From contig NC_057768.1 of assembly GCF_010389155.1 (NCBI RefSeq), positions 12,584,501 through 12,648,500 of the forward strand: 64,000 nucleotides of DNA, read 5' to 3'. Source of the DNA: Erigeron canadensis. Taxonomy: Eukaryota; Streptophyta; Magnoliopsida; Asterales; Asteraceae. A program made the position numbers and the translations under genes. Positions 1 to 10,131 of the stretch are shown piece after piece. The notes beneath the pieces were generated by a model. That model worked only from the letters and a program-made list of their open reading frames with translations, was not told the origin of the DNA and did no database searches. Numbering within the stretch: the first letter of the stretch is position 1; every line of letters starts with the position of its first letter.

Positions 1-2
1 TT

Positions 3-314
3 AATAGATGGCAGTTCTTCATAATCTTCTTCTTCATGAAACCCTAGGATGGATCTGAACTGTTCCAGATTGCATTTACATAGATAATATTTTCCTTCAG
101 ATTCCAATGTATATTGGAAGTAGTCTTTAGACTTCTTTCTTTTGTCTGCCTTTGTGTACACTACAGATTCCCATAAGTCGAAGACGTACTTCTCTGGAAC
201 TATAGCTCCACTAGTGAGAGCTATATTGAGTAGATGGTGATTCAGAATTTCAGTTATGATCGGGAACTTTGATGCAAATGGAATGCGCAAAGCTTGATTA
301 GCTTGCATCTTCAT
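3..314 (-). CDS. Third ORF of copia A, N-terminal 104 residues, runs off the left edge
   Basis: This frame is open from the first ATG after an in-frame stop (start at 314) to the window edge. The protein has the pattern ALTSGAIVP..Y..DLWESV..., then a basic stretch, then YFQYTLE..GKYYLCKCNLEQFRSILGF. The same order of blocks (ALT..P, an aromatic-Trp helix, a beta-like stretch, then L..F/LR.IL.L) appears in the post-pol ORFs of elements C and D in this window, so it is best read as the same family. Function is unknown; env-like is the traditional label for such ORFs, but I see no signal peptide or membrane segment. A 3' splice-site-like TTTCAG lies about 50 bases upstream of the ATG. Confidence 0.6.
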   Translation of the reverse strand, partial: MKMQANQALRIPFASKFPIITEILNHHLLNIALTSGAIVPEKYVFDLWESVVYTKADKRKKSKDYFQYTLESEGKYYLCKCNLEQFRSILGFHEEEDYEELPSI

Positions 315-503
315 AGAGCTTCTTCATATATAGACATCTTTTTATGAAATTTTAAGAAGAACCTGAAATGAAATCAATTTGACAAAATTTTGACCAGAAA
401 AACAACTTTAGACATCACATAAAGAAATATACACATGATAATCAAATTAGACACACTATTTTCACAAACACAATGTTTCGTACATATATTAAGTATGCGA
501 CAA

Positions 504-655
504 CAAAGGTAGTACACAAAGGCGTTCAATACATTGCTTCTCACCCTAATATATATAAGAAATCATTACAATTTATAGAATCACATAAGTATTTAATGCT
601 AAGATAGCAAAGGTAGTACACAAAGGCGTTCAATACCTTGCTTCTTACCCTAATA
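504..655. repeat. 48-bp direct repeat, two copies 104 bp apart
   Basis: The segments 504-551 and 608-655 are near identical, beginning CAAAGGTAGTACACAAAGG and ending ACCCTAATA, with only a few substitutions. They lie at the 3' end of the hairpin array region (reading on the minus strand), between the array and the third ORF. Confidence 0.8.
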
Positions 656-754
656 CTCATGAAAACTATAAATGGACTCACATATAGCACATGTACATTA
701 ATCAAGACATAGACAAGAATTTTGGACAATAAAGCAAATTTGGCAAAAATGAGG

Positions 755-1745
755 TGTTTGCCGAGCTTACTGCTCAACAAATAGTATAAAAGAAAATTTT
801 TGTCCAGAAAAATTACAAGTATGAAAAATGGTTTTGGAAAACCTTTTATGCAACTTGTAACATTTGCTGAGCTTAAACTTCGGTAAACAGAAGAAATGTT
901 TGTGAAGTCTATGATATGTCGAGTAAATACCTCGGCGTATAGAACAAATAGATTGTACTTCATTTTGAATATATATAAAAAATCCTTTGATTAAACAACA
1001 AGAATGTTGCCAATTGATAAAGGATCATTTCAAGTCATTTTGAAGAGATTTTAACTGTTTGCCGAGCAAAAAGCTATGCAAAAAGTATAAATTGGAAAAT
1101 GTAACTTAGAAACTTTTTCAAGGAAACTTGTGATTTGCCGAGCATATTGCTTTGCAAATGGTTTAAAATGACTTAGAAAATTTTGCATGTGAAATGTGTT
1201 GTCTGCCGAGCTTAAAGCTCTGCAAACATCTTTATTCAAGAAAAACTTATGAAAATTATTTCTAGAGGATCTCATGAAAGAATTCAATTACAAAGATCTG
1301 TAAACAATGTATTTCGAAAAAGATTTATATTGATTTGCCGAGCAAAATGCTCTGCAAATGAGGACTTTGGTACTTTGGAAAACTTTTCATGAAACACTGG
1401 AAGAAGTCGAGGTCAAAGCTCTGCATTCATTTAAAATCCTTTGAATGGGTAGTGAGAAATCAATGGTTTGCCGAGCAAACACCTCAGCAAATGGCAATTA
1501 TGCGATTCATTCCTTGTGAAAGTTTTGAGGGTCAGGTTTAACTCTTTTTTTTAAAGTATGCCGAGCAAAGAGCTCTGCATATGGTTGAAAAATACTTGAA
1601 AGAAATTTGTGAAAACACTTGTTTGTCGAGCAAATATCTCGGCATCCGTTAGAAAAGATAGATAATTTTAAGCCCAGAAATCATGAAGGTTTGAAGATGA
1701 CCGTTGACACTTGTATTAATTGCCGAGCAAACACCTCGGCACATA
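755..1745 (-). repeat. Array of about 12 short hairpins, consensus TTTGCCGAGC-n-GCTCTGCAAA
   Basis: Near-palindromic units occur at about 755-783, 861-889, 914-941, 1057-1086, 1133-1159, 1200-1227, 1333-1360, 1404-1428 (weak), 1466-1493, 1557-1583, 1620-1647 and 1719-1745, so mostly 55-105 bases apart. Each has a left arm close to TTTGCCGAGC, a 3-6 base AT-rich loop and a right arm close to GCTCTGCAAA or CCTCGGCAAA. The sequence between units is not conserved, so this is an array of dispersed hairpins rather than a simple tandem satellite. Confidence 0.85.
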
Positions 1746-1983
1746 GAACAAATTCAAACCCATTTCCAGAATTTACCCAAACCATCAAATCCAACCCAGA
1801 AATTTCATTCTGATGAAAAACAAAGCAGATTATTATGACAAACAACACTTATACAGCCTAAACATGCAACTAAATTCATCAAACAACACATCAAAACATC
1901 ACAGAACTCATAGCAAACATGATCAGTTCATTCATGCATTTAATCAAACAGTTTGTAAGCAAATAAAAATCAAGGATTTCTAC

Positions 1984-2678
1984 CTTTAAAACGTGATGAT
2001 CTGAAGAACAAAGAAAATGAAATGGACTTAGAATCACTCAGTAAACACAACCCTTTAAAGATTTAATCCCAAACTAATCAACAAATGATATAAATTTCTG
2101 CAAAAGTGATCGTATGATGATGAGAGAAAATAAAATATTTGATTTGAATTTGAAAAGAAGTAAACGAGCCCCGCTCATTTCTTCTTCCTTTTAATAAAAA
2201 AAATCGGGTCATGGATCTAGGTCGTCCCGCGTGTCAACCCAGATTGAGTCTGATGGGCTTTCTGACATATTTGGACACATTGGGCTCATTCTTTTTGGTT
2301 AAGTAACAATCAACACACAAAAAAAAAATGGGTTTTTTACAAAAACAGAAAAAAAAATTAAAAATTAAAAAAAATAAAATGTTTTTGTCTTTTTATCTTT
2401 TATAATTTTGTATTTGATTTTCAGATTTTAGAACAAAAACACACAAATGTAAGTAAATATAAACACAACATAATAAACAATAATAAAACACATATAATTA
2501 CATGCATTTGCATACTCCCCCTCGAATTAAGCATACAAAAAAAAAATTAATTTACAAACTCCCCCTAAAATCATGCATTCTTCTCTTTTTCTCCCCTCAA
2601 ACATTGCATGTAATAACAAGCAAAACACATCAATGTTTGAAACAGAAAATGAACATAGAATACATAGCATGAAATCAT
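1984..2678 (-). other. Post-pol spacer of A with three polypurine-like tracts
   Basis: On the minus strand three purine tracts follow the pol stop: at 2581-2600 (TTGAGGGGAGAAAAAGAGAA), 2559-2570 (TTTTAGGGGGAG) and 2514-2524 (GAGGGGGAGT). Multiple polypurine tracts downstream of pol are a known trait of Sirevirus-type copia elements; only one would prime plus-strand synthesis at the 3' LTR. A second part (1984-2300) has TGGGCT/GGGCTT motifs and a TC-rich stretch, as in a promoter or leader, but no clear TATA box. Confidence 0.5.
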
Positions 2679-4614
2679 TTAAGTTTGTAAATCAAGCATG
2701 CCAAGTTTGGTTTTAAGAAAATTGAACCTTTGTTCATCTGGTGGTTTAGTGAAAATGTCAGCCAACATGATCTTTAATAAAATGGTCCCGAACATCTATA
2801 TGCTTGGTTTTAGTATGTTGTACTGGATTGCAGGATATATCAATGACACTCTTGGAGTCACAGTATATGGGATTTCTGTCAAACTGAAATCCATAATCAG
2901 TTAATTGTGTCTTCATCCATAGAACTTGTGAAAAACAGCTAGCTATTACAACATATTCACCTTCTGCAATAGATGTAGATACACAATTCTGCTTCTTTGA
3001 AGACCAACTGACCAACCTATCCCCTAAAAATTGTACACTTCCCGAAGTGCTCTTTCTATCCAACTTATAACCTGCATGGTCAGCATCCGAGTATGCAACT
3101 AATTGAAAGCCGGTATCCTTTGGATACCACAAACCAAGGTTCACTGTTCCTTTAAGGTAACGGAAAATCCGTTTGACGGCCTGAAAATGACTCTCTTTGG
3201 GATTGGCCTGGTACCTTGCACACATACATGTGGAAAACATAATATCCGAGCGACTAGCAGTCAAATACATGAGTGACCCTATCATACCGCGATATTTCTT
3301 TTGATCAAAAGATTTACCATTTAAATCAGCATGAATTTTTGTTCGAGTTTCCATGGGTGTTCCAATTGGTTGACAATTTATCATATCAAACTTTTTCAAC
3401 ATGTCAAGAATATACTTATTATGACAAATAAATGTACCATTTGACAACTGTTTGACTTGTAGACCAAGGAAAAAGTTTAATTTACCCATCATACTCATTT
3501 CAAACTTGCTGATCATTAGTGCAGAAAAATTCTTGCAATACTTAGGGTTAGTCGACCCAAAAATTATGTCATCAACATATATCTGGATTAAAATAATGTC
3601 ACTACCTTGTCTTTTAATGAACAAGGTAGTATCAATTGAACCTTTATTAAATCCAGATTTCAAGAGAAAAGCAGTGAGAGCGTCATACCATGCACGAGGA
3701 GCTTGTTTCAAACCATACAAGGCTTTATCTAACCTGTAGACATAATCTGGATGGTCAGAGTTCACAAAACCTTCAGGTTGTTCAATATAGACCTCTTCTT
3801 TGAGAACTTCGTTCAAAAATGCTGTTTTGACATCCATCTGATATACAGTAAAGTTCTCGTAAGCAGCATAGGCAAGAAACATCCGTATTGCTTCAATTCG
3901 TGCAACGGGTGCAAACGTCTCATCATAATCGATTCCATCTTGTTGACAATATCCCTTTGCAACCAAACGTGCTTTGTTGCGGACAACAACTCCGTTATCA
4001 TCCTTTGTTTTCTTGAAGATCCACTTTGTTTTAATTGGTTCTTTGTTCTTGTAAGGATTCGGAACCAATCTCCACACTTGAAGCCTCTCAAATTGATTGA
4101 GTTCTTCCTGCATAGCCTTCAGCCAATCTGGACTACTGAGTGCTTCATTCACTGTTTTTGGCTCAACTATACTCAGGAAATTTACCAACATGCATTCATT
4201 CACTGATGCTGATCTTGTCTGTATTCCTGAGTCTGGATTGCCAATGATCTGAGAAATTGGATGAGATCTAGTCCATTTGGTTGAATGAGGAATAGGTTCA
4301 TGAGGATCATTTAATTCTTCAGTATCAACAAACGTCGGAGTATGTTGTGCAGTTATTTGCTCAAATGAAGTTGCCAGAGGTTCAACAAAATCTTCAGTGG
4401 CATAAACTTCTGGGTTAGTTGCAGGACTTGTCACTTGTGAAACATGAGTATGTGGTCCTTGTGACTCAGAAGTGGCAGTATGAAGATGAGATTCAGATGA
4501 TGGTGAAGATATATCTGAACTGAGTGATGGTGATGACACATCGTCTCCATTTGGTGCTGAAGAAGTATTCATGGTACTAGAAACTGCATTTGTTTCTAAA
4601 GCGGGTTCAGACAT
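2679..4614 (-). pseudogene. Copia reverse transcriptase and RNase H of A
   Basis: The main frame (2758-4614, 618 residues) begins with a Ser/Thr-rich linker and then shows the copia [56 protein letters not shown] and the catalytic [11 protein letters not shown]. RNase H follows with [15 protein letters not shown], an AEGEY glutamate and CDSKSVI, so its three acidic residues are present. Near the C-terminus about 45 bases are missing and the frame shifts; the usual LADIFTKP motif and the end of the protein are then readable in another frame to a stop at 2679. The polymerase core is the best-preserved copia RT in the window, but it is cut off from an intact integrase and has no gag or protease. 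Confidence 0.88.
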
Positions 4615-5904
4615 TCTTGAGATTTGACATTTGTAGCTATTATTGTTGCGGAAGCTTGTGTTCGGTTAAGTTCGGGTCTTGAACTGTTTTGTTCAAGAAC
4701 CATCCCAGATAATTCATCAAATCGAACATTCATACTCTCAGCTATCTTCTTCGTCCGATGATTGTAGACACGATATGCAATCGATTCTCTTAAATAACAA
4801 ATAAAATATGCCTCATCACCTTTTGGTTCAAATTTACCCAAATTATCACGATCATTGAGAACATAACAAACACATCCAAAAATGTGTAAGAAGTTCACGT
4901 TGGGTTTCCTCTTATAGATCACCTCATATGGAGTTTTATCAAATCTCTTGTTGATAATTGAACTATTCTGAATAAAACAAGCAGTAGCTACAGCTTCAGC
5001 CCAATGATTTGGAGGTAGCTTTGAATAGGCAAGCATTGTTCTGGTTGCTTCAACAAGAGTGCGATTTCAACGTTCAACTACTCCATTTTGCTGAGTTGTT
5101 CTTGTAGCAGAAAACTGATGAGTAATGCCTTGTGATTTAAAGAAAGAATCAATTGTTGCATTCTTGAATTATGTGCCATTGTCAGAACGAACAATTCGAA
5201 CTGATGATTGAAGATTGACTTGGGTTTGTTTGATGAAATCAATAATTTCCTTTGGAGCATCACTTTTGGCATGTAGAAAGAAAACCCAAGTGTAACGAGA
5301 AAAATCATCAACAATCACAAGAATGTATCTCTTTCCATGAATGCTTCTAACTTTCATTGGTCCACATAAATCCATATGTAAAAGATGCAAAGCACCTTCG
5401 GTACTAACATGTTTCTTAGGTTTATGAGACCTTATTCATCTTGTCAATAGCACAAGCTGGACAAACATGTTCGGATTCGTACTTGTAATCAGGAAGACCT
5501 TCAACAAGTTGTTTGTCTACCTAAGCGTTGATAGTTTGAAAGTTAAGATGAGACAAACGACGATGCCATAACCATGAATTTTGTGCAGACGCTTTCAAAA
5601 GAAGGCAAATGTCAGAGTCTAGAGTTGGAACATTATTCAGATCAATGGTGAACAAATTATTGTCCCTTGTTCCAGTGAGAATATCTACCCCGTCTACGGT
5701 TTGAACTTTGCATTCATATCTCTTGAAAAGCACTTGAAGATCATTGTTACAGAATTGTCCAACTCTAAAAAGATTGTGACCTAATCCTTCAACGTAGGAA
5801 ACTCTCTTTATGGTAATTCCATTCTTGACAATGTCTTCATAACCAAGAATCGAGGCAACATGATCATTTCCAAATCTGACAGTTCCCATGAACTTCTCAA
5901 TCAA
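4615..5904 (-). pseudogene. Copia GAG-pre-integrase and integrase region of A
   Basis: Reading leftward: a GAG-pre-integrase segment ending WLWHRRLSHLNF, then CPAC completing the HHCC zinc site, then the integrase core with HMDLCGP (first Asp), SDNGT (second Asp) and QNGVVER (Glu). In-frame stops follow CPAC, interrupt the protein just after SDNGT and fall after VVER. The C-terminal part resumes from 5036 (HWAEAVATACFIQNSS...). The frame shifts at the junction with the RT frame, which overlaps it by about 20 bases. No protease DSG motif or gag lies upstream; coding begins abruptly at 5904. Confidence 0.85.
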
Positions 5905-6288
5905 AATTAGAAATTAAAAATTAAAACTTCAAATTTGTACCAAAATGTTCAGAATCTATATGCGAACAAATCCTTAAACAAATTAAACTCTAAAATCAAC
6001 CAGAACTCAAACCCACTTATCTATGCTTTTGCCAAGCTTAGATCAAATCTTACTTTCTGATTGAATTAGACTCTAAATTTGATACAAGAATGATGCTAAT
6101 CAAAATCCTAGATGATCGGTAAACAAACTTGGAAGAAAAACACACTAATTTTGCTTAAATTGATCAAATAGTGATCTCGGTAAAACCCCAAGTACAAAAC
6201 AGCTCAAAAACACCAAATTTAAGAACAAATTCAGCTTATATTTTGATTCTGGATCGTTCAGATTGACTGATTTTGATCTGATACTAAA
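5905..6288 (-). other. 5' leader of A joined directly to integrase; gag and protease absent
   Basis: Next to the LTR the minus strand reads GTATCAGATC, a degenerate form of the TGGTATCAGAGC primer-binding site. About 380 bases of non-coding leader follow, then the GAG-pre-integrase coding. A normal copia element has more than 1 kb of gag and protease here, so an internal deletion is inferred. Confidence 0.6.
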
Positions 6289-6564
6289 TGTAATTATGTA
6301 ATTGAGCTTTACTATGTGTTTTAGTGTGTGTTAATGGAGTTTGTGTATGTGTTATTGTGTGTATGTGCCGAGAGAGAAAATGAGAGAGTGGAAAGATTGG
6401 ATAGTATGGAATGTGATCAAAGTTACAATTCAAAGCTATGGAGGGGGCTTTGTATACTTCCTATACAATTTACATTAGTCCCCCTTCCATACTTATTAGA
6501 AATACAAATAAGTACAAAACATTATTAACATACAAATCAACTACTACAAATTATATTTCTAACA
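6289..6564 (-). repeat. 5' LTR of copia A (276 bp)
   Basis: On the minus strand the segment starts TGTTAGAAATATAA and ends AATTACA, with the primer-binding-like GTATCAG three bases further. It separates element A from LINE coding sequence. The partner LTR is outside the window, so the end at 6289 is inferred from the TG...CA rule. Confidence 0.65.
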
Positions 6565-8169
6565 GTTTTGTAGAAGCTGTGGAAAATGCATGGAATATGG
6601 ATTTTACAAGACATTTTATGTTCAAGCTTGTTAAATGCTCAAATCCTATAAAAAAGCTATTCATAGGTTACTTCAGAAGCAAGGTAATCTTCACGTTAAT
6701 GTAACGAATTTGAGGAGTGGGCCAGACAAAATTCAAGCTCAAATAGACGTGGACCCAACCAATTTGCTTCTTATAGAAAAAGAAGCGTGATGTCTAAGGG
6801 ACTTCCAAACAGCTCAACTTGATGAAGAATGCTTCCTTAAGCAGAAAGCAAAATTGGAATGGCTAGGAGTGGGTGATTCTAATTCAGCACTCATTCATAA
6901 CTTAGTTAAAAGCAAGAATCATAAGAGCAGGATTGAAGCTATCCGTGATGCTAATGGGGTATTGCATGATGGAGGAGCTGCTCCAAAATCCTTTGTAAAT
7001 CATTATGAAAATTTCCTTGGCCGAGAGGGGTATACAAGCCAATTTCCTTCATCTCGACTGTTCACAAAAAAGCTATCCAATCAGTAATCTTTGAATATGG
7101 TACATAGTATTTCTGATGTGGAGATTAGGATGGCTATGTTTGCAATTAGGGAAAATAAAGCACCTGGTACTGATGGCTTTACTTCCACGTTTTTTAAAGG
7201 TTCGTGTGATATAGTAGGTAAGGATGTATGTAGTGTTGTCCATGAATTTTTCAGAAATGCTAAACTTCTTCAAGAGGTAAACCATACCCTCATTGCCCTT
7301 ATCCCTAAGGTCTCAACACCCTCGTGTATCACTGACTATCGCCCTATATCTTGCTGTAGTACTAGATATAAATGCATTAGCAAGATAATAACGAATCAAT
7401 CAGCTTTTGTTCCTGCTCGTAGAATTTCAGATAATATACTGTTAACACAGGAGTTGATGCACAATTACCACCGTGATGTTGGTCCCTCGAGATGTGCTTC
7501 TAAGGTAGACATTCAAAAGGCATACGACATAGTTGATTGGAAGTTTCTTGAAGCTACTTTAAATGGGTTTGGGTTTCATCCAAAAATGATTAAATGGATC
7601 ATGACATGTGTTACTATCTCCATATCTTTTTACACTTGTTATGGAAGTTCTTTAATTGGATGTTCTCCTTAGTGATTAATGGGAATGTTCATGGATACTT
7701 TAAAGGTCAACGAGGGTTAAGACAGGGAGACCCACTATCTCCATATCTTTTTTATGGAAGTTCTTACGCTACTTCTTCAATTTAGTGTAGCTAATACTGC
7801 TATTTTTCGATTTCACAACAATTGTGAGAAAAAGCAGATTATTAATCTTTGTTTTGCAGATGATCTCTTCCTATTTGCAAGAGGAGACACCAATTCAGCA
7901 ATAACTATAATGAATGCTCTAAATGATTTCAAAGATATATCTGGTTTGGTGCCAAGCATGCCTAAGAGTACAGCCTTCTTCTGCAATGTTGCTGATAATG
8001 TGAAGCAAGCTATTTTAATAGTAATGTCGTTTGAAGAAGGAAGTCTTCCTGTTAGATATTTGGGTGTTCCCCTAATATCTACACGACTTCTTTATAAGGA
8101 TTGGTATGTTTGGGTAGAAAAAATGGAGAACAGGATCATGGATTGGAGGAACAATCTCTCTCTTTTATT
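6565..8169 (+). pseudogene. LINE ORF2: linker and reverse transcriptase
   Basis: The linker between endonuclease and RT is recognisable (FVEAVENAWNMDF, then LEWLGVGDSNSALIHN and DANGVLHDG near 6854-7000). RT motifs follow: [45 protein letters not shown] and the catalytic FADDLFLFARGD near 7850. Stops and frameshifts split it into at least four frames. A segment around 7615-7652 is a near-copy of 7736-7766, interrupting the sequence before [17 protein letters not shown]. The block ends at MDWRNN where the gypsy leader begins. The element is non-functional. Confidence 0.9.
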
Positions 8170-8325
8170 AATATAATATTTTTGGATTTTTTAAATTTTT
8201 AGAATTTTTATGGATTTTTATAATAATGAAAATGAAATGAACACCTAAACTAGACTAACCAAAAGAAATTACCCTAACCTAACTAAATTCTAACCTAATA
8301 GTCCCCGGCAGCGGCGTCAAAAACT
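8170..8325 (-). repeat. Extra copy of F's primer site and leader outside its 3' LTR
   Basis: The segment matches 14534-14689 almost base for base, including the primer-binding region at 8302-8319 (one change: GGCGTCA for GGCGCCA). A normal element has host DNA here. Thus the array reads LTR, internal region, LTR, start of a second internal region, which is expected from unequal recombination between LTRs or a truncated tandem insertion. Confidence 0.85.
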
Positions 8326-10091
8326 TGATGTGCAGAAAAGTTTTTAATTTATAAAGTACAAGGTTATCTTCTCTGCCACACTCACTCACGGGCAGTGGAC
8401 CCATTCGTACATAGTATAATAAATAGGTAAGACCAGGATCATTCGCAGGGACTATGTCTAAGAACTAAGCTAGGTGTAATTCTAGGATTTTGGGGGTTTG
8501 TCACGATTTAAATAAAACTAAAATAATAAAAACATGAATTGATTTATTTAGCAAAATAATAATAATTAAAACATTGCATCTACTTGGAACAGTTCACATG
8601 CCATGATCATTTTAAAAACAATTTAGATATGTTGAACAACTCTTCTCACATAAGGTTTCTCGTTAGATTCACCAAACTATTTAATAGTGTTGTCGTTAGA
8701 CTCACACTACCCTATAAACAGATTCTCGTTAGATACACTGCTATGCATTAAGACCTGAGTTTTGTAACTATGACTTAATCTTTTATGTAAGTCAAGATTC
8801 TTTTAGGTTTCTTAAAAAGTGACTTGACACTGATTACCCTAGTCACCCGGATCAGGTTTACGTTCGCCAGATCAACTAGATTAACATAATAAAACACATG
8901 TTTAGTTGAGCCAAATTATTAATTAACCATCCCCTGCTCGGTTACAAGTCAAGAGACTACATTAATTATAGACTGATTAATATTTCACAAACCATATTAA
9001 ACGACCCTAAGGCCTTAGTGCTAGGTCGACCTAACCAAGTCAATAAAACAGGTTTGTATATGAAAACTAATAACATTTCTCTGACTCTGTAACCATGGAT
9101 CTGCGACAAGCATAGAAACGGTTCAACAATCTAATATATAAAACTATCATAGCATGATCACATTATCCAAATAGATGCAAAACTATTTAGCTACTCATTA
9201 CAAGACAAATAAACCTAACAATCATAAATAAATCCATAAAGATAATTGTCAAACAAATAGTCTTGCAATCAAGTACGCTAACAATAATAAAAAGAGTAAA
9301 GAAAGATCAAACTAATAATAGGGCGAAGTTGCGCGGTCCGTATCCTTCTAGACCGCTCCTTCAATTCAACACCACGAATCCTCCTATTATTTTTTTTACC
9401 GAATACCGCTTCGAATTTAATTGATATATGAATATTGAATTGTGGATTGTTGTTTGAATAATTGATGCTTGATCTTCCGGATGATATGGAGGTGTTACGA
9501 GGGTTTAGATCTAGTGAAAATACCCTAGAACAGCCCCAAAGTCGGCTAGAAAAGTGAGCTACGAATCTTAAGGTTTAGGGGGGTATTTATAGGTTTTCAG
9601 GAAAACCCTAGATCTGGCCAACTTTCCTAGAGGCGACCAGCGGTGCTCATGCACTTCCAGTAGTGCTAGTGAGGTCCCCAGCGGCGCTGGTTGGCTTTAG
9701 GATGACTTCCTGTGGTGCTAGAGCTTTATGTGAGCAGCGCTAGTTCTGGACATCAACATAAAAGTTGTAGATCTTTCTCTCGCCTTTCCGTGGATAGCTT
9801 ACTCGTCAGAAACAGAGTCTGTATGAAGAATTTATGCCCAAATTACTAACACATGGTCGTGTGCTTCATGTCGGCCTCAAATTCTTCATCTTCCGATTGC
9901 TAATCTTCGTCCAAAAGTCTTGTGGCTTCATGTCAAGTTGAGTAGAGATGTTTGCCTTCACTTGCACGTCTTGCGAACCTATCATAACATGTTATCCCAT
10001 TAAGTACCAAAAGTTCACAATTCTTAACTCATTTAGACATCAAAACACAGCTTAATGATATAGGAAATAATCACAAAATGGACGCTCATCA
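8326..10091 (-). repeat. 3' LTR of F
   Basis: It is bounded by TGATG and CATCA in inverted orientation. It is close to the right LTR, with scattered substitutions and small indels, so the insertion is not recent. At 9637-9742 it holds about five 13-nt near-palindromes such as CCAGCGGCGCTGG (9678-9690). The conserved ACTCACGGGCAGTGGACCC lies near its left end. Confidence 0.85.
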
Positions 10092-10131
10092 TATACTCCC
10101 ACACTTAAGTCTTTGCTTGTCCTCAAGCAAA
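10092..10131 (-). promoter_or_regulatory. Polypurine tract of F with adjacent AGGA-loop hairpin
   Basis: On the minus strand an 8-bp stem TTTGCTTG / CAAGCAAA (10131-10124 and 10119-10112) closes a loop AGGA, followed by GACTTAAGTGTGGGAGTATA and then the LTR start. The purine-rich GTGGGAG abutting the LTR is the expected plus-strand primer. The phrase TTGAGGACAAGCAA...AAGTGTGGG is familiar upstream of 3' LTRs of Athila/Tat-like elements. Confidence 0.75.

Larger units (their letters stand above)
363..1983 (-). other. Putative intron in the leader of the third ORF of A
   Basis: On the minus strand a donor-like AAAG/GTAGAAATCC lies at 1983 and an acceptor-like GATTTCATTTCAG/GT ends at 363, 49 bases upstream of the third-ORF ATG. 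The interval is AT-rich and has no convincing coding frame. It contains the whole hairpin array at 755-1745. The intron is an inference from splice-site shape and position only; a plain untranslated leader is the alternative. Confidence 0.35.
1..6564 (-). mobile_element. Ty1/copia retrotransposon A, left end outside the window
   Basis: Reading leftward, the element has a 276-bp 5' LTR, a short leader, a damaged integrase to RNase H region, three polypurine-like tracts, a long leader with a hairpin array, and the start of a third ORF that leaves the window. The gene order integrase then reverse transcriptase then RNase H is that of copia elements. Gag and protease are missing between leader and integrase. 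The right border abuts LINE coding sequence (GTTTT at 6565-6569 would be the target duplication), so A inserted into the LINE. The 3' LTR lies beyond the left edge. Lineage not assigned: the LTR is shorter than is usual for Sirevirus elements, although the post-pol layout resembles theirs. Confidence 0.8.

Noticed and set aside
541..1287. Minus-strand ORFs of 140 and 78 residues in the leader of A
   Set aside because: Composition is driven by the hairpin words and AT-rich spacers; neither starts near the third ORF nor resembles a family.
755..1745. Regularly spaced short repeats resembling a CRISPR array
   Set aside because: Repeat units are palindromic, vary in sequence, are unevenly spaced, and lie in a plant copia element; no cas genes.
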